From positions 206,001-270,000 of the forward strand of contig JACEEZ010009403.1 of assembly GCA_016584305.1 (NCBI GenBank): 64,000 bases of DNA, read 5' to 3'. Within the stretch, counting starts at the first letter, position 1, and each line of letters begins with the position of its first letter. The notes under the pieces were generated by a model. It did not search any database, was not told the DNA's origin, and saw nothing but the letters and a program-made list of their open reading frames with translations. Of the stretch, positions 22,626 through 34,893 are shown in pieces. Source of the DNA: Chionoecetes opilio. Taxonomy: Eukaryota; Arthropoda; Malacostraca; Decapoda; Majidae. The translations under genes and the position numbers were made by a program.

Positions 22626-23239
22626 TTACAGTATGAACCCCTTCTATATCGGGTAGCCTGTGGCGCAGTGGTAGCGTGCTCGATTCACAACCGAGAGATG
22701 CTGGGTTCGAATCCCGGCCAGGACGAGACAGATGGGCGGTCTCCTTACACCCGAGCCCCTGTCCACCCAGCAGTGAATGGGTACCAGGTTATAAGCCGTG
22801 GGTTGTGACCCGCTTTCTGGGGTGAAGTACCGGTGTTGGGATGTCCGCTACCGCGCCGTACTGTGTGGAGTTGACCGGACCGAGGAAGACTTTATCTGAT
22901 TATAAGACTGCCTTGGTCCGGACGGACTCCAGCATTTCATCTCAGGCAGAATTGCTAGACTTCTGCCATCTGACATGTATCACTCGCTATCTAGCTTGAG
23001 CGATATCAGTAGAGGCTGTGGTAGCCACTTCGTAAAGGCCCCCATCCACGGTACGATTGGTCGTACGATCAGATCGCACCGTGGAAGGGGGCCTGAAGAG
23101 ACGCCTCTTCCAAAGGGTGGCACAACCAAGTCCACCCTCTGCCGGAACAACACTTTTATTTTATTTGTTTGTAATTTAGATATTGGAACATTGCATATTT
23201 GCACTATTGACTGCATATTAATTGGATATGCTATTGCTT

Positions 23240-23240
<1 letters not shown>
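22625..23240 (+). mobile_element. Composite SINE-headed unit, copy 4, with a 56-bp insert
   Basis: tRNA-like head at 22650 and standard body. Unlike other copies it holds a 56-bp inverted-repeat insert at 23037-23092. Confidence 0.8.
23037..23092. mobile_element. 56-bp hairpin insert
   Basis: Ends GGCCCCCATCCACGGTACGA and CACCGTGGAAGGGGGCC are inverted, with a palindromic centre TCGTACGA. Other composite units pass straight through this point, so it is an insertion. It may be a remnant MITE of the GGCCCC-starting class (PIF/Harbinger-like ends); 58532-59002 has comparable ends. Confidence 0.6.
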
Positions 23241-23815
<575 letters not shown>

Positions 23816-23954
23816 CTTAATTAAATTTGTACTTATAACATAGGCTATACGGACAACTCACCCGGCCTGCAAATGCAAGCCACAACGCGATAAATGTGCC
23901 AAGCTAATCATATTGAAAGGAAGTAAGAATGAGGGCGTAATCGTCGACATGAAG

Positions 23955-24520
23955 AAAGTGAGCCCAGTCATTAAAGAGAGAGACAAAAGGGAAATAATGG
24001 CGAGTTAAAGTTTGATAGAAGTTTTTAAGTGGATATATAAAGGGATTTAATAAAGGAGAGGTAGGAAAAGTTCTTACGGCTATTAACCAGAATAGAACAA
24101 GAAGTAACGGATTTAAGCTGCAAAAGCGTATATTCAAAAAAAGAAATAGGGAAAACTGGTTCACAAATAGGATGGTAAATGATTGGAATGAACTCAGTAG
24201 ACAGGTAGTTAGTGCGAAGTCATTAGAGAGCTTTAAAGTGAGGCTAGATAAATTCATGGATGGGGATGAAAGGTAGATGCAGGTAGTGTTAAGTAACAGG
24301 AACTACCTCGTGTAAGTCTCACGGCCTCTTGTAGCTTCCTTATTTTCATATTCTTATGTTCTTATGATTTAGTTTAGGCTGAAGGTGACACAGAGTTCAG
24401 CATAGTAAAAAAAAATAGTTTTCTTTCATGCTCAATTTTCTTTTATCTGTCGGCGTAAACTGTGTTATTTATATATGATATCTGTAGTTATCTCACTTAT
24501 CTGTAATGTTTAATCAGTTA
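23955..24520 (+). repeat. Duplicated block with a LINE tail, copy 2
   Basis: Paralogue of 22060-22625; differs by scattered substitutions. A third, shorter relative flanks the hAT element at 25300-25325 and 27532-27620. Confidence 0.8.
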
Positions 24521-25160
24521 CAGTATGAACCCCTTGTATATCGGGTAGCCTGTGGCGCAGTGGTAGCGTGCTCGATTCACAATTGAGAGATGCTGGGTTC
24601 GAATCCTGGCCAGGACGAGACAGATGGGCGGTCTCCTTACACCCGAGCCCATGTCCACCCAGCAGTGAATTGGGTACCGGGTGTTAGCCGGGGGTTGTGA
24701 CCCGCTTCCCGGGGTGAAGTACCGGTGTTGGAATGTGCACGAGGGAGCCACCGCGCCGAACTGTCTGGAGTTGTCCGGATTCTCCAGCATGTGAAGCACC
24801 AGCAGCTGGCTGCAGTAACATGTACCGCCGGCAAGAGCGTGAGCGATATCAGTAGAGGCTGTAGGGGTGGACAGTTCACTTCCGAAGGGTGGTCACCCAT
24901 GTTACACACACGGTGCCGGAACAACACTTTTATTTTATTTGTTTGTATTTTAGATATTGCAACATTGCACTATTGACTGCATTTGCAGTGTTGCAGTATT
25001 GCATATACTGCATATTGGATATGCTATTGCTTGAAACCCAGTGACGCAAATGGATAAAAAAAACCGCTTAATTTTCCACAGCGCGATCGAGACAGATCTG
25101 GGAACAGCTACCTGGTAAGAGATGGAAGTGTTGTTTTTATTTATCGATACCCAAATGTTG
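24520..25160 (+). mobile_element. Composite SINE-headed unit, copy 5
   Basis: tRNA-like head at 24543, standard body, GGAACAACACTTTTATTTTA, and the CCAGTGACGCAAATGG end. Followed by a partial version of the TTTATTTATCGA block. Confidence 0.8.
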
Positions 25161-25699
25161 CTCTTAATTGACGTCATCCTAATTACTCTAATTATACGTA
25201 CGGACACACATGTATACCTCCTACTCACCCTGCAAATACACGCCATATGTGATTAATGTGCAATCTAATCATACTAAAAGTAAGTAAGAATGAGGGCACA
25301 ATCGACGTGAAGAGAGTGAGCCAAGCAGTGGCGTCACCAGGAAAAAAATTTGGGGGGGCTTTAGCCCCGGGGTGGTGATGGGCTATCCAGCTGGGGGGTC
25401 GGGGGGTAATTTTGAAAATTAATCAGTTCCAGGGTAATTTTGAGGCCCAAAAAAGAGAAGAAAGTGGAATTAAGCTTTAATTACATGACACATAAATTAA
25501 TAGAGTTATATCATGCATCATACCATATTAACTAAATTTGATAATTTGAAGAAAAAAATTATTCTGTCTATACAAAATAATAAAATTGCCATTTTTCTCT
25601 CTCCACTAATAAACACAAAGGAATTGCACAATGTATGTTTTTGGTTTGTTTCTCAGTAAGGTTTTATCTTGATAATGAAAAAAATATATAAATATAAAC

Positions 25700-26760
25700 T
25701 TACAATATATTCTATTGGTTTGATAACTGGTCTGTATTCTGGGACTGAGAGTGCTGTGAAGTGTGGGGCAGGTGTATCTAGCTTCTTTCCTGTGAATACA
25801 GGAGCGAGGCAAGGGTGCTTCCTTGCCCCATCACTTTTCAACGCTTGTATGGACTGGGTATTGGACACGGTTGTAGTTCAAAGTGATTGTGGAGTATCCG
25901 TCGGCAACACCAAGATCACTGATCTTGTTTTTGCCGATAATGCAGTAATCCTTGCTGAGTCGCTGGAGGTCCTGGTGATGGCTCTCGAGGCGCTGCACGA
26001 GGAGGCAAAGCCTTTGGGACTTGAGGTCTCCTGGCTCAAGACCAAGGTCCAGGTGTTTGGAGACTTACTAGATGAAGCAGTACAGTCTGTTCATGCGTGT
26101 GGCGAGAACATTGAGATCTTGGAAAGTTTTACATACCTTGGTAGCGCAGTCCATAATGACGGCGGGTCACGTCAAGAAGTCTTACGGCGGATTGGCATAG
26201 CCCACATTGTTATGGACTCGCTCAGCGGGAGTATTTGGCGTTGTCGGTACCTGTGCAGAAGGACAAAGATCCGGATCTTCAAGTCGCTTGTGATTCCTGT
26301 CTTACTCTATGGTAGTGAGACATGGAAACTAAATAGTGACTTGAAGAGACGAATCAATGCCTTTGGTAATAAGTGTCTTCGCAGAATCATGGGGTATCGC
26401 TGGAATGATTACGTGTCAAATCAGCGATTGCACCGTGAGACTGAATCGAGGCCTATTACCTGCATAGTCCGTCCGCGCCAACTTCGACTATATGGGCATG
26501 TGGCACGCTACCCTGAAACCGATCCTTCCCATCGGGTTGTATCTGTAAGACAATCCGGCGTGGAGGAGGCCAAGGGGTCGCCCACAAGGCTCGTGGCTGG
26601 GGCAAGTTGATGTTTCTTGTCGAGAGCTGCTTGGTATGGGAAAGGAGCCTGCATGGGAACTCGCGCGTGGTGACCCCAGGGAGTGGCGTCGTAGGGTGGG
26701 CGAGGCGACGCGCCCCCCGGCGTATGCCCCCAATGATTGATTGATTGAATATATTCAAGG
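25700..26760 (+). mobile_element. Non-LTR retrotransposon fragment (family L2x), long open frame
   Basis: An open frame to 26610 reads TGARQGCFLAPSLFNACMDW (RT block), a mutated catalytic box FADNAVILAESLE, GLEVSWLKTKVQVFG, SFTYLGSAVHNDGGSRQEVL, SLVIPVLLYGSETWKLNSDL and CLRRIMGYRWNDYVSNQRLH. It then shifts frame into WLGQVDVSC and PAYAPND. The tail is ATGATTGATTGATTG. 5' two thirds are missing. The D to N change in the FADD box alone would inactivate it. Confidence 0.9.
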
Positions 26761-26839
26761 TATTTCCCTTATTGCACAAAAACAGGTACATGGAATACTG
26801 TAATTAAACAGAATAAAGTACATGATCATGATAAAGTAA

Positions 26840-27462
26840 CTAAAAGCAGATTTAACCTGCTTCCCACTGCCTTACCCTGGCAACCACTGCCTTAACCTGC
26901 ATACCACTGTGTTAACCTGCCTCCCGTCCTGTGTTACCCTGCCTCCCACTGCCTTACCCTGGCTCCCACTGCCTTAACCTGCCTCCCATCCTGTGTTAAC
27001 CTGCCTCCCGTCCTGTGTTACCCTGCCACCCACTGCCTTACCCTGGCTCCCACTGCCTTAACCTGCCTCCCACTGCCTTAACCTGCCTCCCGTCCTGTGT
27101 TAACCTGCCACCCACTGCCTTAACCTGCCTCCCACTGTGTTAACCTGCCTCCCTTCCTGTGTTACCCTGCCTCCCACTGCCTTACCCTGGCTCCCACTGC
27201 CTTTACCTGCCTACCACTGTGTTAACATGCCTCCCGTCCTGTGTTGCCCTGCCTCCCACTGCCTTACCCTGGCTCCCACTGCCTTTACCTGCCTACCACT
27301 GTGTTAACATGCCTCCCGTCCTGTGTTACCCTGCCTCCCACTGCCTTACCCTGGCTCCCACTGCCTTACCCTGACTCCCACTGCCTTAACCTGCCTACCA
27401 CTGTGTTAACCTGCCTCCCGTCCTGTGTTACCCTGCCACCCACTGCCTTACCCTGGCTCAAT
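26840..27462. repeat. CCTGCCTCCCACTGCCTTAC minisatellite
   Basis: About 25 imperfect units of 20-24 bp made from CCTGCCTCCCACTGCCTTA, CTGGCTCCCACTGCC and CCCGTCCTGTGTTA. Higher-order repeats of ~82 bp appear at 27159-27400. It produces long chance ORFs rich in Leu/Pro. Confidence 0.9.
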
Positions 27463-27921
27463 TTTTGGGGGGCTGAGTCTTTGACTTGGGAGGGCTAAGT
27501 CCCTCTTAGCCCCCCCGCGGTGACGCCACTGGAGCCAAGTAAAGAGAGAAAAAGAGAAATAAAGTAGGGTTAAAGTTTTATTTAGTATGGGCTAAAGGTG
27601 ACACGGAGTTGAGCTGAGTGAAAAATTCTCATTTTCTCATGTTAAATTTTCTTAAATTTTTGCTGGCGTAAACTGTGTTATCTATATACGGCCTGTTTGC
27701 AATCACATCAGCTATCGATAGGCTTTGTTTTGTGGCCTTCTATGTTCTATTTTAACATTTAACTCTTTCATGTGTTATCGGAAGGTGTGTGACGTGCGTG
27801 CGTCATGGATAAAAAAAAAAAAAAAATGTGTAACCTATGCATGTTATGTTTTCTATTAACTGGAAATCAGACTGTCGTTATTCACAATCTTATCTCTTGC
27901 TCTTGCACACAATGCTCTTTT

Positions 27922-27929
<8 letters not shown>

Positions 27930-28010
<81 letters not shown>
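27930..28010. repeat. (CT)n microsatellite
   Basis: About 80 bp of pure CT. Comparable tracts lie at 15190-15293, 29920-29982 (GA), 31583-31681, 32636-32724, 33463-33500, 33638-33670, 34007-34056 (GA) and 34221-34268 (GA). Confidence 0.97.
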
Positions 28011-28013
<3 letters not shown>

Positions 28014-28054
28014 GCTGCGGCTAAACATATAACAATAAATTATGTATGTTCTAA

Positions 28055-28534
28055 CTACCGTAGATAACACTAAAGTCACCAGGACAACGTTTTTTTCGAT
28101 GTACAGACGTGTGGTGGCGTTAATACTTACATTTCTAAATCCATGATTTCAGGACAGTTAGAAGGGGCTATCTGGAGAGTCTGTCATTTTTTGTCGTCAT
28201 CTGTGTCATATTAGGGCTATAAATGCACAAATGACAAAAATATCACCAGAGTGGCGACCAACAATATGGTCGCCAGCTAGTGTTTATTTACTGAGTGTCC
28301 TCCCGCCGTCGTCGTCGCGCGAAAAAAAACCGAGTAGGGAAATTTGAAACCGTATATACTTGCAGCTACAAAGCATAAAACAACGCTGAAACAGGGTAGA
28401 TTATACAGTCATGATAGAAACTACAGTGTGTCATCTTCAGTGGCACATACAAATCAGTAGTGATGCTATAATTCGTAATATATGGCGGCTGGCGACATTA
28501 TTGCAGCTGGCGACTAAAGTGTTATCTACGGTAG
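28055..28534. mobile_element. MITE family M5 (TIR CTACCGTAGATAACACT), copy 1
   Basis: Ends CTACCGTAGATAACACTAAA and AAAGTGTTATCTACGGTAG are inverted repeats with a GGCGACT extension. Interior words GGGGCTATCTGGAGAGTCTG and TAATATATGGCGGCTGGCGA recur in copy 2. Confidence 0.88.
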
Positions 28535-28616
28535 GTGTAGCTATATGTTAAACGGTTAATGGCAAGAGTTGATTGGTGATTGGTGAGCGATTAGGGATGA
28601 AAACATTTGATTGAAG

Positions 28617-29156
28617 AACGTTTAGAGCAGGAATACGTATGATTAGAACGTTTAGGGCAGGAATACGTATGATTAGAACGTTTAGGGCAGGAATACGTAT
28701 GATTAGAACGTTTAGAGCAGGAATACGTATGATTAGAACGTTTAGGGCAGGAATACGTATGATTAGAACGTTTAGAGCAGGAATACGTATGATTAGAACG
28801 TTTAGGGCAGGAATACGTATGATTAGAACGTTTAGGGCAGGAATACGTATGATTAGAACGTTTAGAGCAGGAATACGTATGATTAGAACGTTTAGAGCAG
28901 AAATACGTATGATTAGAACGTTTAGAGCAGGAACACGTATTATTAGAACGTTTAGAGCAGGAATACGTATGATTAGAACGTTTAGAGCAGGAATACGTAT
29001 GATTAGAACGTTTAGAGCAGGAATACGTATGATTAGAACGTTTAGAGCAGGAATACGTATGATTAGAACGTTTAGAGCAGGAATACGTATGATTAGAACG
29101 TTTAGGGCAGGAATACGTATGATTAGAACGTTTAGGGCAGGAATACGTATGATTGG
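28617..29156 (+). repeat. 30-bp minisatellite, 18 copies, open reading frame
   Basis: Unit GATTAGAACGTTTAGRGCAG plus GAATACGTAT, repeated 18 times with a few substitutions. Because 30 is a multiple of three, one frame stays open and reads (MIRTFRAGIR)n across 28639-29247. No splice context, codon signal or homology supports translation. Confidence 0.95.
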
Positions 29157-29285
29157 TAAACGTTTCAGTATAAAGATATTTGTTTACTGGGAATTTAGAA
29201 CAGTAAAATATAAGACTGATGATCCTTTAGTACGTGAATCACACTAACTAATCACTAAGTCAACGAGAACACATTTTAAGACCAT

Positions 29286-29494
29286 TTAACCCCTTCACAC
29301 CCAGATCTTTCCTTTGCTATATAAAATCGTCTGTTGTTAGTCATAAAATTACAAAAGGACCTAAATATACCAAATTAGTTGGATAAGGATACTAAACAAG
29401 TCATATCTATTAAAATATTGGTTATATTAATTAAAATTGTCTAATAGTATACCAAATTACAATGGAAATTACGTTCTGGGCCTCAAGGGGTTAA
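29286..29494 (+). mobile_element. TTAA-flanked MITE (M3), copy 2
   Basis: TTAACCCCTTCACACCCAGA to GGGCCTCAAGGGGTTAA; standard interior. Confidence 0.88.
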
Positions 29495-29686
29495 GCGTGT
29501 CTTGTAAATTACCCACCTGGAGGCTGTTCGAAACCTGCGTCCAGCTTTCTTGATTGGTGTGGGTGTGAGGAGGGGCAGGCGGGGGTTCAGGGGGGCGTTT
29601 CGCAGCCACAGGGAGAGAGGCACTTGCAAACGTGGCTCTGAGGGAGGTGGGAGGGAAAGGAAAGGAAGGAAATGGTAAGCGATTTG

Positions 29687-29904
29687 TTAAGTAACTTCTT
29701 CAAACCCAGATTTTTCCTTTCCTATAAAACAAAATCGTCCGTTGTTAACCATAAAATCACGAAAAGTAACGAATATACCAAATAAGTTAGTGGACAAGGA
29801 TACTAAACAGGTCACATCTATAAAATAATGTTTATATTCACTAAAAATCGTCTAATGGTACGCAATTTACAATAGAAATTACGTTCTGGGTCTCAAGGGG
29901 TTGA
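29687..29904 (+). mobile_element. TTAA-flanked MITE (M3), copy 3, eroded ends
   Basis: Left end TTAAGTAACTTCTTCAAACC and right end TCTCAAGGGGTTGA have lost parts of the terminal motif; the interior is typical. Only about 190 bp separate it from copy 2. Confidence 0.8.
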
Positions 29905-29917
29905 GGAACGAAGGGGG

Positions 29918-29985
<68 letters not shown>

Positions 29986-30224
29986 TAACGGAAAAATATA
30001 AGAAAAGAAGGTGTTTATATGTATTTTTGAGGAGGGAGGGGAGGGAGGAAGGGAAGGACGGACGATAAAGGATGTAAGGGAGGAAAATAATAATGAAAAT
30101 GAAAAAGAAGAAGAGAAGAGGATAGAAGGAAGTAGCAACAATGATATGGAGTATTACTGGTATATCTTTTAAATGGTTTATTTCTTACTCATTGAACTTA
30201 CACATTCATCATCACATACATGCT

Positions 30225-30355
30225 CATTATCTCCCTCCCTCATTATCTCCCTCCCTCACTCCCTCCCTCCCTCCCTCCTTCACTCACTCACTCACTCACT
30301 CACTCACTCACTTACTCACTTACTCACTCACTCACTCACTCACTCACTCACCTTC
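30225..30355. repeat. (CCCT)n and (CACT)n simple repeats
   Basis: CCCTCCCT followed by CACTCACT runs directly against the donor of the candidate exon 30352-30472, so its intron starts in simple sequence. Confidence 0.9.
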
Positions 30356-30472
30356 TTCCTGGAGATCGAGGTTGTAGTCAGGTGTTTGGGGGTCCTCCTC
30401 TAACCCCTCCACCTCCACCACCACCACCACCACTACTGTCATCATCAGCAGGCAGGTCACCCACGCCCTCAT
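30352..30472 (-). CDS. Candidate first exon with signal peptide
   Basis: On the minus strand an ATG in good context (GCAGCCATGAGG) opens 40 codons ending at a consensus donor, AAG|GTGAGT. The N terminus MRAWVTCLLMMTVVVVVVV is a classic signal peptide (one basic residue, then a hydrophobic core). It is followed by an acidic stretch with LEEDPQTPDYNLDLQEE. The exon leaves in phase 1. The intron begins in (GTGA)n simple sequence. It could be the start of a secreted protein or neuropeptide precursor. The Val run is a GTG repeat and may be expanded. No downstream exon could be joined with certainty; the exon at 20870-21038 needs a different phase. Confidence 0.42.
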
Positions 30473-30495
30473 GGCTGCTCCGTCACGCCCGCGGT

Positions 30496-30755
30496 GAGGA
30501 GGAGGAGGAGGAGGAGGAGATGGTGAAAGAAAATGAGAGAAAATTAAGGAGGAGGAGGAGGGGGCTTGTGGGGATGGTGAAAAAAAGGAGCAAATAGTAT
30601 GAATTATGACAAGGAGGAGGAAGAGGAGGAGGAGGAGGAGGAAGAGGAGGAGGAGGAGGAGGAGGAGGAGGAGGAGAGGAGGAGGAGGAGGAGGAGGAGG
30701 AATACATAGGAATACATAGGAATACATAGGAATACATAGGAATACATAGGAATAA
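30496..30755. repeat. (GGA)n tracts and a 10-bp AATACATAGG repeat
   Basis: Interrupted GGA/GAA runs at 30496-30700, then five perfect copies of AATACATAGG at 30702-30752. Another GGA tract is at 31212-31245. Confidence 0.95.
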
Positions 30756-30984
30756 CAGACACCAGGAAACCTATTGGTCCATGACGAGGGTATCTGCTGA
30801 ACTACATACTACTAACTATCAACTACATGTAAAAAAACAGTTGGAAAATGATACCATGTCCCTAAAGAAGATAGGAACATGGAAGTTTCGTAGTGAAGAA
30901 TGATAGGATATGAAGTATGCTAACTACAACTACTACTAACACTAGTCGATCCGGGGGACTATAATATGAATTCGCAGGGCACTA

Positions 30985-31202
30985 TCAAAACCCATTTACT
31001 TTACGGTACGCGTCAAGTCTGTTTTTAAATGAAGTTATTGTGATAGCATCGACAATATTTGCTGGTAATTTGTTCCAACGTTCAACAACTCTAACATTGA
31101 AATAATTTTTACGGAGATCTGTGCTGCAACGTTGACCATTCAGTTTTAGACCGTTGTTTCTTGTTGTCACGTGAGGAGAAAGTTCGAATAGGTTCTCTTG
31201 AT
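30985..31202 (-). mobile_element. CR1-like LINE, C-terminal fragment
   Basis: Minus strand reads LFELSPHVTTRNNGLKLN, then DLRKNYFNVRVVERWNKLP and SFKNRLDAYRKVNGF followed by a stop. R-x-F/Y-F-x-x-RVV-x-x-WN-x-LP is the conserved C-terminus of many non-LTR elements. The frame is intact but only about 70 codons remain; a (GGA)n tract replaces the rest. Confidence 0.75.
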
Positions 31203-31580
31203 TAATGACATGAGGAGGAGGAGGAGGAGGAGGAGGAGGAGGAGATGGTAGAAGAAGAATATAAAAAAGAAGAAAAAGTGTTGTATGAAAAAGACAAGGG
31301 CATGGTAATGAGGGCATAATAATATTGCATAAAATTCTACATAGTTAGTGAAATGCGGCAAGGCGTGGCCGCAGAGTTTATTGCACTGAATGTCCGTCTG
31401 TCCAGCTAAGGGTCCACCATTTCTGTTATAATTTCAACCAAACTTTCAGGAAGGGTTAAGGTCATTTCTGGGATGATTTTAAACTATATTCAGCCAGGTT
31501 TATTCTATTTCTTCATTATAGTTGAAAGAGTAGGTTTTTTTCTTTATTGCAGCTTATTACGGGTCACTTCTGCTAGTATA

Positions 31581-31685
<105 letters not shown>

Positions 31686-31739
31686 CATAATAGAATTTAA
31701 AAAATGTCACGCAGCTAAAGAACTTCGTATCAACTTCAG

Positions 31740-32030
31740 ATGGTACCTGGAACTGTTGCCGATAGGAACACTCGCCGACGTAGACAGTTTCTCTCTCTAT
31801 TTTTCACGACGCGCAGTTTCCCTTACCCCGTGTTTCTGCATTCAGGATCAAATACCCAACATAACTGAATGTTAGGCTAGATATGTGGTAGGTTAGAAGA
31901 CCTTTCATCAATTAAAGTGTCTGTAACTGTGCCGAAATGTACACGTCGGCGAGTACATGTTCCATGTTCGACGGAGTCTGGGTTGGTTTCTGCGAGGTTC
32001 CTATCGGCGACAGTTTCCTAAACCTTCAGA
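31740..32030. mobile_element. MITE family M4, diverged copy
   Basis: Ends GGTACCTGGAACTGTTGCCG and CTATCGGCGACAGTTTCC are inverted; a TGTTTCTGCATTCAGGATC word and a TTAGG-like core match the family. Confidence 0.7.
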
Positions 32031-32630
32031 ATAACAAATTGAAAAATCGCCAGAAGATTCACTAGATTAGCTACGTAGTTAGTACATGAATACGTGATTA
32101 TAGTCACTTAAATCCCATTTTATATACGTAATCTATATTGACACTGATATCTACCATCTAAGAGTACCGTCTGCGATCCTTTCCTTGTACCGGAGCCAGA
32201 GAGCCAGTAATGGTGTATACAGCGAAGAGTTCGTTCTATTCGGGTGCTAGTTACCAAATACCCTTAGACTGAAAACAAAAACTTCAGCTTTTGATGTGTA
32301 GTGTGTTGCTACGTAGATGTGGTGATGAATACGATACCAGAATATAAGCGTCATGTTAAATCCATATTGGATAAACAGTACCTCTATTTGCCTTGATATC
32401 TACCTCTATTACGTACCTTCTCTCATCCCTCTTCCTTGTCCGGACTCTATGAACCACTTTCTGTGACATCAGATCTTCTCTCATCTTCTCTCTTGATTCC
32501 ATACTCGCTAACTCAACATACCTCATCTCTCTTCTCTTCTCTGTCTCGTTCTTGTTCTCTTCTCGTCTCTCTCTTCTCTGGATTTACTCGATTCTCTGCT
32601 CTCTCAAGCTCCGTATACTCTCTGTGATTA

Positions 32631-32726
<96 letters not shown>

Positions 32727-32880
32727 CCGTCCGGGTACAGTTGGTAAGACTGAGCTTGCAATTTGCAGTCCTCGCATCGTCGCGGTTCGAGTCCGCTAGT
32801 CTGCTGACGTGCGGCGCTTTGTAATCAAACCTGTATGGTACTTGCAAAGTGTGATAGATAGGATGAAATATCTTATCTGA
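32727..32880 (+). mobile_element. tRNA-Ala(TGC)-like SINE, copy 1
   Basis: Box A-like TACAGTTGGTAAGACTGAG, an anticodon-loop CTTGCAA, and box B-like GCGGTTCGAGTCCGC. Then TGACGTGCGGCGCTTTGTA and TACTTGCAAAGTGTGATAGA. Flanked by (CT)n on both sides. Copy 2 at 61105-61285. Confidence 0.7.
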
Positions 32881-33146
32881 CTCTCTCTCTCTCTCTCTCT
32901 CCTTCTGCCTCCACTTCTCTTATTTCCTCCTCTCCTGTCTCTTCACTCTCTCTCTCCTCTCTCTCTCTCTCCTCTCCTCTCTCTCTCATCACAACGACCC
33001 CGCATCTCCTCGTCTTTCTTCCTTCCTTCATATCTTCCCTCCCTTCCCTCCCTTCCCTTCTTCCCATCATGCTGAGAGAAGGAATTATGTGTCTGTTTGA
33101 TGAGCGTAATGTTACAGTTATTGTTTCCAGCTTCTGATGTGTGAGA

Positions 33147-33179
<33 letters not shown>

Positions 33180-33199
33180 TTTGTATGTGTGTGTGTTAT

Positions 33200-33430
33200 T
33201 CACCCATGGTCTTGTCCACGCGAGTCGGACCCGCGTTCACCAGTTTCATTCACCCTCCCGATGCGATCTTGGAGCTCATCATTACCGATCTTTGGGTAAT
33301 GCTGGGACCTCACACACACCCATCATCTTGCTCAAGGAGGACAGCCCTATATTTGTCAGTGAAAAATTCCTGAGAGCAGTGAGGATTCGAACCGGCTACC
33401 ACAGAATGGCAAGCCAGCGCGCTATCCTGT
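33200..33430 (-). mobile_element. tRNA-like SINE, minus strand
   Basis: The reverse complement of 33375-33430 reads GGATAGCGCGCTGGCTTGCC and CCGGTTCGAATCCTCACTGC, which look like box A and box B, with a GCC anticodon-loop triplet. The body (33225-33370) has a TTTTTCACTGACAAATATAGG-like start and ends beside (GT)n. Only one copy in the window, so SINE status rests on the tRNA-like head. Confidence 0.5.
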
Positions 33431-33461
33431 GTGTGTGTTGTGTGGGTGTACGTGTGTGTGC

Positions 33462-33503
<42 letters not shown>

Positions 33504-33634
33504 AATATTGTCCATCGTATCAATGTACTTGTTTTATCATCAGCTAATACTATGTATCCTGAGATAAGACTGTTATCTCGAAACAGTCTTTTTCACAAAT
33601 GTTAACTTAATTGTGAATAAAAGTATTGAATCTG

Positions 33635-33673
<39 letters not shown>

Positions 33674-33795
33674 CTGTTGTGGTCATCAGATAAATGATAC
33701 CGTGGTTAAATTTATGAATGAAATTTTGATGAATGCGTTATCAGTTAGTAGCTTATATTTCATTTTACATATGTCACCCACACACACCACACCCA

Positions 33796-33826
<31 letters not shown>

Positions 33827-34003
33827 CCACACACACACACACCACACCCACACACCCACACACGCACACACGCACACACACACATAAGAGATCGCTGAGT
33901 TCATTAAATATTATTGGTCTCATTTCTTCTCTCCGACCGACCCTTCCTAGGAGATAAAAGGAGAGGAGGAAGAGGAGGAGATCTACTTCATAATAAAGAA
34001 TAG

Positions 34004-34059
<56 letters not shown>

Positions 34060-34217
34060 GGAGGAGGTAGAGGAATGGGCAGGAACTTATAAAGGGTGAG
34101 TGGGATGGAGGGATCGAAGGATAGATATAGAGAGGGATCGAGGGAAGAAAGGGCAGCTTAGGAGAGGATAGAGGGAAAGGAAGGAGCGAAAACCCATGAG
34201 ATTATGAGTATGATAAT

Positions 34218-34270
<53 letters not shown>

Positions 34271-34400
34271 AAACTAAATCTATATACACTTAGTGAAAGA
34301 AAACACATCTTAAGGTAGGGAAGGACGTAAAAAACAACAATGAAAAACATGATAACGATAAAACCACAGCAACAACAACAACAACAATAACAACAACAAC

Positions 34401-34453
<53 letters not shown>

Positions 34454-34893
34454 AATCTTCCTTCTCGTCATGCAATCTTCTCCTCCGTCTCATCATTATG
34501 TGCATAGTGGCCTGACAGACACACACACACACGGTAGCAAGGGACACAACACCAACCCACTAATGAAAAAAACGGAGATATAATAAAACTAGATTATTCA
34601 TTTTATCCCACGCATGATAACATTTTAATAGTTCCTCCATGCGTCCATGATTATTAGTCTTCCTCTCATCACAATTCACAACCACTGAGTAAACGCAATG
34701 GTGACGCGGGGAGTAATAACTTGTACCACCCTTGCCGTTATTGGTTTTCGAGATACGTATAGCTATATTATGTAGATGCTCGCTTTGCTAACAGATCAAA
34801 AGACCGTAGAGCGATACAGATAATGTGGTCTAGATATGTAATAAAGAAGGAAATTGTATTCAAACATAAGAAAAATAATGAGCATTGAAATAT

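Larger units (their letters stand above)
25326..27531. mobile_element. 2.2-kb hAT-ended insertion with RT fragment and minisatellite
   Basis: Ends CAGTGGCGTCACCAGG and GCGGTGACGCCACTG are inverted, and the 8-bp direct repeat GAGCCAAG flanks it (25318-25325, 27532-27539). The related blocks near 22060 and 23955 read through this point (GTGAGCCCAGTCATTAAAG), giving empty sites. Inside are a LINE fragment (25700-26760) and a decayed tandem repeat (26840-27460). No hAT transposase was recognised. Confidence 0.88.

Noticed and set aside
27159..27498. Leu/Pro-rich repeated protein
   Set aside because: Comes from the CCTGCCTCCCACTGCC minisatellite within the hAT-ended insertion.
28617..29156. CRISPR-like regular array
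   Set aside because: Contiguous 30-bp repeats without unique spacers in a eukaryotic genome; an ordinary minisatellite.
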